Assembly: GCA_016946835.1 (NCBI GenBank)
Contig: JACVTC010000059.1
Span: forward strand, 445,001 to 465,000
Reading direction: 5' to 3'
Length of the DNA stretch: 20,000 nucleotides
DNA from: Neocallimastix lanati (nom. inval.)
Taxonomy: Eukaryota > Neocallimastigomycota > Neocallimastigomycetes > Neocallimastigales > Neocallimastigaceae
Part shown: one piece after another, positions 19,781 through 20,000 of the stretch
Numbering within the stretch: position 1 is the first letter of the stretch
Layout: every line of letters begins with the position of its first letter
The notes under the pieces: generated by a model
What the model was told of the DNA's origin: nothing
The model's database searches: none
What the model saw: the letters and a program-made list of their open reading frames with translations, nothing else
Translations under genes and position numbers: made by a program

Positions 19781-20000
19781 TTATATATATTTTATGACAT
19801 TATATAAATAATCAATTAAGTTTGTAATAAGAAAATATCCTTTTTTTTTTTTTCTAAAAAAAAAATGCCGCTAATATTTATTTATTAAATTTATTTATAT
19901 AAAAATCAAAACCAAAAAAAAAAAAAAATTTTGACGGTAATGTAAAATTCATTTAATACTCAATTCTTGATATTAACTTTAATACTGACCGCAATTCATG

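Larger units (their letters stand above)
17943..20000. other. AT-rich spacer, no confident gene
   Basis: Low-complexity sequence with A/T homopolymers, including about 23 Ts at 18981-19003. A hydrophobic reading frame at about 18724-18858 (FGRFYNFIYHLLAF and onward) and short mixed-composition stretches at about 19385-19475 and 19930-20000 could be further remnants or the edge of a neighbouring gene, but the evidence is too thin to call. Confidence 0.5.

Overview
The window reads as a gene-poor, extremely AT-rich eukaryotic nuclear contig. Long A and T homopolymers, TA/TAA/TAAA microsatellites and kilobases of low-complexity spacer dominate it. The best clue to the host is a decayed pair of fungal dockerin modules on the minus strand at 14319-14640 (Cys-Trp ... 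Cys-Cys ... YTxDDGxW ... ENxxWC pattern). That module type is characteristic of the cellulosomes of anaerobic gut fungi (Neocallimastigomycota), whose genomes are known for this base composition. I infer such a fungus; species is not resolvable from what I can see.

Layout. 1-2870: remains of a non-LTR (LINE) retrotransposon on the plus strand. It starts with a 4-copy ~48-bp tandem repeat, followed by pieces of an AP-type endonuclease, the start of a reverse transcriptase, a C-terminal Cys/His finger and an Asn/Asp/Ser-rich tail. About 3545-4770: a long decayed protein-coding gene of unknown function on the minus strand, not visible as an open ORF because it has many stops and at least two or three frame changes. 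4800-9197: low-complexity spacer with microsatellites and two GC-rich islets. 9198-12197: the only intact gene, a Cdc25-type mitotic phosphatase. I extend it upstream by a 13-nt first exon and a 429-nt phase-1 intron, giving an 856-residue product. 12198-13790: spacer with a 44-nt T tract and a pure (TAA)50 array. 13790-14052: a further minus-strand coding remnant. 14319-14640: the tandem-dockerin pseudogene. 14823-15032: a (TAA)n array with higher-order structure and an inverted tail. 15033-16268: spacer. 16269-16600: end of a Ty3/gypsy-type integrase. 16747-16955: a TAAA/CAAA array. 17003-17942: a decayed retroelement Gag with a mutated zinc knuckle. 17943-20000: spacer and microsatellites.

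The single living gene sits among gene and transposon remnants. Most in-frame stops in these remnants can be explained by one C-to-T or G-to-A change (CAA/CAG to TAA/TAG, CGA to TGA, TGG to TGA), as expected under strong AT-directed mutation or a RIP-like process. The genes do not form a functional pathway. The Cdc25 gene would act in cell-cycle entry; the dockerin remnant points to a lost secreted plant-cell-wall enzyme or cellulosome component.
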